A stretch of 64,000 nt of DNA from Pomphorhynchus laevis (taxonomy: Eukaryota; Acanthocephala; Palaeacanthocephala; Echinorhynchida; Pomphorhynchidae), in the NCBI GenBank assembly GCA_012934845.2, contig WNNJ02000930.1:124001-188000 (forward strand), read 5' to 3'. The notes beneath the pieces were generated by a model. The model was not told the DNA's origin, searched no databases, and was given only the letters and a program-made list of their open reading frames with translations. Made by a program: the position numbers and the translations under genes. This document shows, one piece after another, positions 58,745 through 64,000 of this stretch (within the stretch, counting starts at the first letter, position 1; the number at the start of each line of letters is the position of its first letter).

Positions 58745-59720
58745 ATATTTATATAATTTACTCTCGGTCAACTACAAAGTAGCAATTACCACATTAGTAA
58801 CGAATACGGATTACATAACGCAAGTAAACAAATACATGATTTAGTTAATAAATACATTGCATTAAAACACCTTGACCCAAATTAACTTACTGAACTGATA
58901 CTATCAACAACTAAACCTGGACTGTTAAACGCGTTACCGAAGATACACAAAATGTAACATCCATGTCCAGGTCGCTTAATATTCAGTACAAACAATAGCA
59001 TAACGGAATTGTTAAGTAAATATATAGATTCGATCATTAAGCCCTTTGTTAAAAAGAAGATGCCATCATACATCGAACCTTCTGCGGGATTCATCGATCG
59101 ACTAAATCCTTCTAAAAATAAAATCGATAATGACGCAATATTGCTTGCTATATATGTGGAAGCGTTATACACATCCATTGACTATGAATGCGGAATAAAC
59201 GCTGTAGTTCAATGTATAAGAAATCACAATTTGCCTAACAACAAAATTAATTTTGTAAAAGATGCAATTGAGATCGTTCTGTTGAATAATATATTTCAAT
59301 TTGATGGCCAGCTATACCTGACAATAATGAGAACAGCTCTCAGTACTCCCATGGCGCAATAGTACACAATTCTATTTATACGCTTACGACATTAACGAAT
59401 CAACCCATACAATATATCCGGTATACTAACGACATATTTTGCTTATGTAAAAACACTAATAATGCTCAACAGCTTATGGACCCTTTTCAACACACAGGCC
59501 AACTACGATTCACAGGCAAAATCAACAAGAATGTGTCATTTTTAGATATCAAGATATTCCTAAACGGGCAAAATGTAGAAACGGAATTGTAAAGGAAAGA
59601 AACACAAAAACACATGTGATTATACTCAACCAGCTGTCATCCATAAGGCGTAAAAGACATTTAATAAAGAACGAAACACGTCGAATTGCTCGGATATACA
59701 CTAACACTACTAGTTCTTAT
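58745..59720 (+). mobile_element. Third PLE type: RT fragment
   Basis: Plus strand: GLLNALPKIHK (PLE PKxHK), RPGRLI-like and STNNS, then 59009-59362 KYIDSIIKPFVKKKMPSYIE, AIYVEALYTSIDY (RT motif A, the ALYTSI form) and TALSTPMAQ (AMGTPMAP in intact PLEs); then after a shift YIRYTNDIFCLCKN (YIDD as YTND), SFLDIKIFLNGQNVETEL and a thumb. Distinct in sequence from the permuted family and from 39-41 kb. No nuclease is seen; it ends where FUT8 intron 7 sequence begins (about 59720). Confidence 0.8.
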
Positions 59721-60017
59721 AGTAATAATCTTGTAGTACATGTATCAATCCTACTACTATTCGAAGTAAGATCAATCAAAAGTCTAATTTATCAAAAGAC
59801 TAGCTGCTGTATCATCATAAAAACGTAAGATTTGTTCAATTTTAACGTTTCATGCTAAAATTACCTTATCTTGTCCGCTTTTTATTTGAATTTGTGGTAT
59901 GATTATCATCAAACACAAAATTAATTTTATATTTTGATAAAAATAATAATATCGAAAATAATAGCGGTTATTAGCGGATTATAATGTATTAAAAATGAGT
60001 TATTATTAAAACTTACA

Positions 60018-60166
60018 TTTGATGAAAATGGAAAACGATAAAATCACACTTGGATAGCAGTAAAATATCCAAAATCACGAACCCGCTTGACGCTTTGCTG
60101 TTGCGGTTATTCAACGAAGCCGAAGGTGTTGAGTTTTTATTGTATAGATATTGATAATCAGGATAA
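60018..60166 (-). pseudogene. FUT8: FUT8 exon 7, dead copy
   Basis: 149 nt against 151 in the other copies: 2 bp are lost before the CTFSS codons (TCGTTTTCCATT for TCGTTTGTACATT), giving a frameshift. Splice sites kept (TTGTTTAG, GTAAGT). Intron 7 sequence continues to about 59720. Confidence 0.85.
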
Positions 60167-60495
60167 CTAAACAATCAATAGCAAAGGTTATATTGTTATT
60201 TTTATTTTCCTTTGTCAATTTAGCAATTGATGATTTTAGCCAAGTAGTCATTTTCTCAATGACTTTAATGTGAAGCCAGTATCAGAAACTGATAAATTTT
60301 TTAATTTTTTTAAAAATTATTTTGCTAATAATATTAAGTTCATACATTTGTAGATTGATTAAAATGAAAATCGTATAAGAAAATCTTTGAGAAAATTAAA
60401 AAATTAAAATTGATTAAAACTTTAACAAGCGGCGTATAATTTTAAAATAGTAAAGCTAATAAACGACGTATTAAAATAGTGTAATGTAAATATAT

Positions 60496-60675
60496 CGATT
60501 GCAAGCACCTTTCAGTAAATTAGGATCATATGTTGCAACAAACACTTTACGTTTCAACAGTTGTTTCTGACGAAACTCCTCGATTTTAACAAATTCTTCA
60601 ACGTGTGTCATATACTCATCTAACCGATGATAACTAGCTTCAGTTCGAAGTTTATCGGTTCTTCTTACATGAATG
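60496..60675 (-). pseudogene. FUT8: FUT8 exon 6, dead copy
   Basis: 180 nt aligning to 16095-15916 ([24 protein letters not shown]). The acceptor AG is lost (TTTTG), the donor GTATAT has become ATATAT, and ATDDP reads ATYDP, losing a conserved Asp. Confidence 0.88.
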
Positions 60676-60679
60676 CAAA

Positions 60680-62570
60680 ATTTCAATCATTTCTTGTTAA
60701 TTTTATTGTAAAAATACAATATTATTTAATTAAATTGTATTGTATTATAACTAATTTCAGTTCTTTAAATAGACAAAGTACTTACAATAATTTATCAAAG
60801 AAATTTAAAACATTTTAAATTAATGAAAATAAATTATTTGTTAATCATTAATTATATTTAATTATTAAATATTTGAGAATAATATATTAATAATTTATTT
60901 AATAAATTAAAGTATTACTAATTATTAATAGGTTTTTTTACTAATAAACAAATTAATTTTCAATTGTTAATTTTTCATTGTTAAAATATAAACGTTACAT
61001 AATTAAAAAATTACTTTATACGTAAGGCATTATCTTTAATTCAATAAATATTTTTATATGTTTTTAAAGGAGGAATATCAGCATATGAGCTTGGGTAAGA
61101 ACAAGATTCATTTACTAAATCAATTTAATACACATAAATAGTACATTTTTATACATTTTAATACATTTAGCGTACAAATGTGAATTTCATTATATTATAC
61201 ATAAATATATATTATACATATATATTTTTATTATATAATATATATATATTTATTTATTATATTTATTATTTACAAAGCACTGCAAATAATTTACCAAATT
61301 AATTTAACAAATTATAAATTAATGAAAATAAATTATTAGTTAATCATTTAAAATGTAAATATTACTAATTATTCTTACCTGGTCGGTTTGATATTATCCT
61401 CGTGTGGTTGTTTGAATCCTATCAGCATCACTATACACTACAATAAGCGTAAGTGGACCTCATCAGCAGTGAGTCACGCCTACATTTCGTGCTTCGGTCC
61501 TTTAACTGCTTCTGCTGATTCCTTGTCGCCGAAATACTGGTTTATATTTGGCTTATATACCAAATTACACAATTAATGTGCTTTATATTTGGTGTGGGCG
61601 GTAACTAATATTCGCAATTCGAATCCACCACACACCGATTTTATATTCCGTTTTTATACGTAATGTTCACTGGACAGTAAACCGTAAGCTGTCTTTTTAC
61701 TATTGTGAATATTGCATACACAAGCCATTATTCTTAACTGGTCGGTTTGATATTATCTTCGTGTGGTTGTTTGAATCCTATCAGCATCACTGTACACTAC
61801 AATCAGCGCGGGTGGACCTCATCAGCAGTGATAATAATTATTCAATTAAGTGATTAATTGAATAATTACTAATAATCGAATTAATTGTAAAAAATTATTT
61901 AAACCTTTTCAAATGGTTTTATTGCTAATAAACAAATCAATTGTTAATTGTTAATTTTATAATTTGTAAATTATTTAAATGTTAAAGAATTTGTAATCAT
62001 TTTAAATGACGAAAGATTACATAATTAAAAAAATCTTAATAACATGACATTATAATAAATTCATAATTATCTTTAATTATCTTTAGATGTTTTTTAAGTA
62101 GGAATATCAACGTAATAGCTTTGATAAAAGCAGAAAATATTCACTAAATCAATTTAAAACAGATAATAATTAGCTAAAATTTGTACTTAAATTAGAGTAT
62201 ATCTTAAATTCTATAAAATAAATATGTGAATTGTATATAATGATCTATTCATATTACATTTAGTTAATTCCTTGTCTCTACAATACTTCTTATGAAATCG
62301 ATTTTTATATAGATATCTACATTTTCAAATGTTATAAAAATCCTTAGCCTTACATTATAACGAATTAAGTGAAAAGTATATTATTTTGTATACAAATTAT
62401 TTATCGATAAATCAATAATTTCGTCGCTTCTAGATTCCCGAAATAAAATTTTTGATATTATCTTTGACAATATATTTTCAATATTAAAACTTGAATATTT
62501 TAACTTTGTGATTTATTTTTACTCAACGACAGAACAACTGAAATTTAATATGTTTTGTTCCAGCAACTCA
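60680..62570. repeat. FUT8: Copy of FUT8 intron 5 without the CR1 insertion, ending in exon 5 tail
   Basis: Continues the minus-strand dead copy: 60700-60830 matches 16110-16240 and 61900-62160 matches 18300-18560, so the CR1 element at 16.3-18.1 kb is absent here. 62524-62557 is the last ~34 bp of exon 5 (ACAACTGAAATTTAATATG). No gene. Confidence 0.7.
61369..61831. repeat. Short element with ~100-bp direct terminal repeats
   Basis: 61369-61474 and 61728-61831 are near-identical direct repeats (CTGGTCGGTTTGATATTATC through CCTCATCAGCAGTGA) around about 253 bp of GC-richer, ORF-less sequence. It lies in the intron 5 copy and is absent from the corresponding part of 18.1-19.6 kb. Looks like a small LTR-like (TRIM-like) element or a PLE pLTR pair. 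Confidence 0.7.
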
Positions 62571-62699
62571 ATTTTCCGTGATGCTCTCCGTAATATTATC
62601 ATAGATTGTTTCTTATGGGATCATTTAGATCGATTGAAATCAGGACTGGTAATCATGTGATGGATTCTTATTTATCTATTTTATAGTTGCTAGGTCACA

Positions 62700-62968
62700 C
62701 AAGTTGACTTTCGCACTGAAAACCAGTTACAGAATCATTTATTCATGGCGTTCAATTTCATACATATTGACTACTAACTGCATCATTGCCATTGCCGTTT
62801 TCTTTCTTTCGATTTCTACCACATTAATAGCTCCGTCCTCATCAACAAGATGAATGCGGGCGAAAATAAAACGTTTGTGGCAATGGTGCCGTTAGTAGTC
62901 TGGGTCCATGTAATTGGACGTAATGAAGAAAGGATTATGTATGTGATTTTCAATGAGTAAATCACATT
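62700..62968. repeat. Fold-back (long hairpin) element, right copy
   Basis: Same inverted-repeat arms as 2876-3144 (about 62700-62805 and 62862-62968), with independent substitutions. Confidence 0.62.
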
Positions 62969-63119
62969 GTGTCACCTTATTCGGTATGTATTTGCTTGCA
63001 CCCTAAATATTGTGTACTCGATGCTGAAATAACCATGCATCCTTAATGTTGAATTAAGACTGCAGCATAAACAATTCAGATCAGCTAATTTAGTTACCGT
63101 ATTTTATACGCGACATAGC

Positions 63120-64000
63120 AGCAGGACAAATACATTCTAATGACGCATTTACTGTTATGGAATTTAACTATCTAGTGACACGCTATTGATTCGTACACTT
63201 TTGTCTTTGTTTTGAAACTAACGTCTGGTCGTTTCCATAATTTCGATAGGCCACCATATCCTCGATTAGCTTTGATTAGTTTTGATAGTAAATCATTTTC
63301 TGTAATAACATTGTTCGATTTTACATAGCCTAGATAATGGATGAGTGTACACATTCAATCGGTTGAAGTTCTACGGTAAAAACTTCTTTAATGGATTCAG
63401 CACACATTACTTAACATTTGCTCGGATTCTGATAAAGTATGTACCTTGACAGACCTTCGGATGCTTAGGAATCATGCGCCTGAGATCTACGATGTTTCCA
63501 GCAATTAGTGATGTCGTTTGCGTAGACCATATCACAAATTCGTTTTTTCTGTGTGCCGATTTCTATGCCATCATGTGAATCTACTACGGTGCTATTTAGA
63601 ATTATATCAACAAAGATGTTAATCAAAGTTGGAGCTATCACGCTGCCCTGTCTCACACCGGTCATAATTTGAATCTTCTCACCGAGTTGTCCTCTTACTC
63701 AAATAACACCGTTCGTTTGTTAGTAGAAAGTCTTCACGCTTTTAGATCTCCGTCTGGAACTCACACTCATTCAAAAGAGTACACATACTCTCTATGCAGA
63801 CACTGTAAAACGCATTCTATAGTTTCGGAAAGCTATCACAGTTAGTTGTCTAAACTCATGTCTATTCACGAGTTTGCATCACAAGGAATATATTTCGTCC
63901 TGACAGCTTCGAGCTTTTCTGATATCAGCTTGATTCTCCCTCACTTGTTAGTCTCCCACCGCATAAATATGTATTAGTATGATTGATTCGAGAACCTTGT
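63120..64000 (-). mobile_element. Non-LTR reverse transcriptase fragment, family X (right copy, cut by window end)
   Basis: VRQGSVIAPTLINIFVD and MVYANDI (63665-63465), then ENDLLSKLIKANRGYGG (63354-63172), matching 3981-3490 with few changes. Broken frames as on the left. Confidence 0.75.

Larger units (their letters stand above)
62577..64000. repeat. Right-hand copy of the block at 2770-4316, running off the window
   Basis: Same orientation and order as the left block: ATAGATTGTTTCTTATGGGA at about 62604 (2778 on the left), fold-back, then family X RT. The match is still running at base 64000. Confidence 0.85.

Noticed and set aside
1-64000. CRISPR arrays, bacterial operons, rRNA genes or complete tRNA genes
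   Set aside because: None seen; regular short repeats are all simple tandem or duplicated-block repeats without unique spacers.

Overview
The window is AT-rich (roughly 70-75% A+T by eye) nuclear DNA of an invertebrate animal. It has spliced genes with GT-AG introns, AATAAA poly(A) signals and many decayed retrotransposons, and nothing bacterial (no operons, no CRISPR). The species cannot be named from the sequence. The host gene that anchors the window, alpha-1,6-fucosyltransferase (FUT8), points to a metazoan, and its divergence suggests a fast-evolving lineage.

Host gene. One complete FUT8 gene can be assembled on the minus strand. It has eight exons (41570-41374, 36278-36238, 33702-33525, 20271-19919, 19862-19619, 16095-15916, 14118-13968, 13313-13029). 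All junction phases agree, giving 1629 nt or 542 codons: type II membrane anchor, coiled-coil stem, Cys-rich GT23 core, HVRRTDK donor-binding motif and C-terminal SH3 domain. Intron 4 is 56 bp; intron 3 is 13.3 kb and full of retrotransposons.

FUT8 duplications. The last two exons of a second, better conserved paralogue lie on the plus strand at 111-261 and 1856-2140, tail to tail with the complete gene inside an inverted repeat (1-2694 against 14170-12541). Rearranged, dead FUT8 pieces are scattered at 52.6-62.6 kb: exon 2 (-), 4 and 5 (+), 8 (+), 7 and 6 (-), and the tail of 5 (-). The left-end block (exon 7/8 intron, exon 8, a 0.27 kb fold-back, an RT fragment) recurs in the same orientation at the right end (56.6-58.7 and 62.6-64.0 kb), split by the inverted exon 5-7 piece.

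Mobile elements. (1) Penelope-like elements (PLEs) of at least three kinds. An abundant family has its GIY-YIG endonuclease upstream of the RT (42.6-45.7 kb +, 7.1-9.6 kb -, and fragments at 10.3, 11.3, 23.2, 31.4-32.9 and 41.7 kb), the permuted Naiad/Chlamys order. A PLE at 39.0-41.1 kb (-) has the classical C-terminal GIY-YIG. A third, at 58.7-59.7 kb (+), shows RT only. (2) A head-to-tail array at 24.1-31.0 kb (+) of non-LTR-like elements with an N-terminal Cys-rich module, an RT with YADDG, a CCHC-like motif and a PD-(D/E)XK-type domain; stray pieces lie at 51.1-51.5 (-) and 56.8-57.4 kb (+). (3) CR1/jockey-like LINEs: family J (4.66-5.88 +, 20.5-22.6 -, 55.3-56.0 -), a CR1-like element in FUT8 intron 5 (16.3-18.1 +), and small RT pieces at 32.2-32.7 and 56.2-56.5 kb. 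(4) RT family X at 3.4-4.66 and 63.1-64.0 kb (-).

Every element examined carries stops or frameshifts. The only apparently intact coding information is the complete FUT8 gene and the 3' end of its left-hand paralogue. The rest is AT-rich intronic or intergenic DNA with tandem, inverted and dispersed repeats. Coordinates of repeats and element ends were read by eye and may be off by tens of bases.
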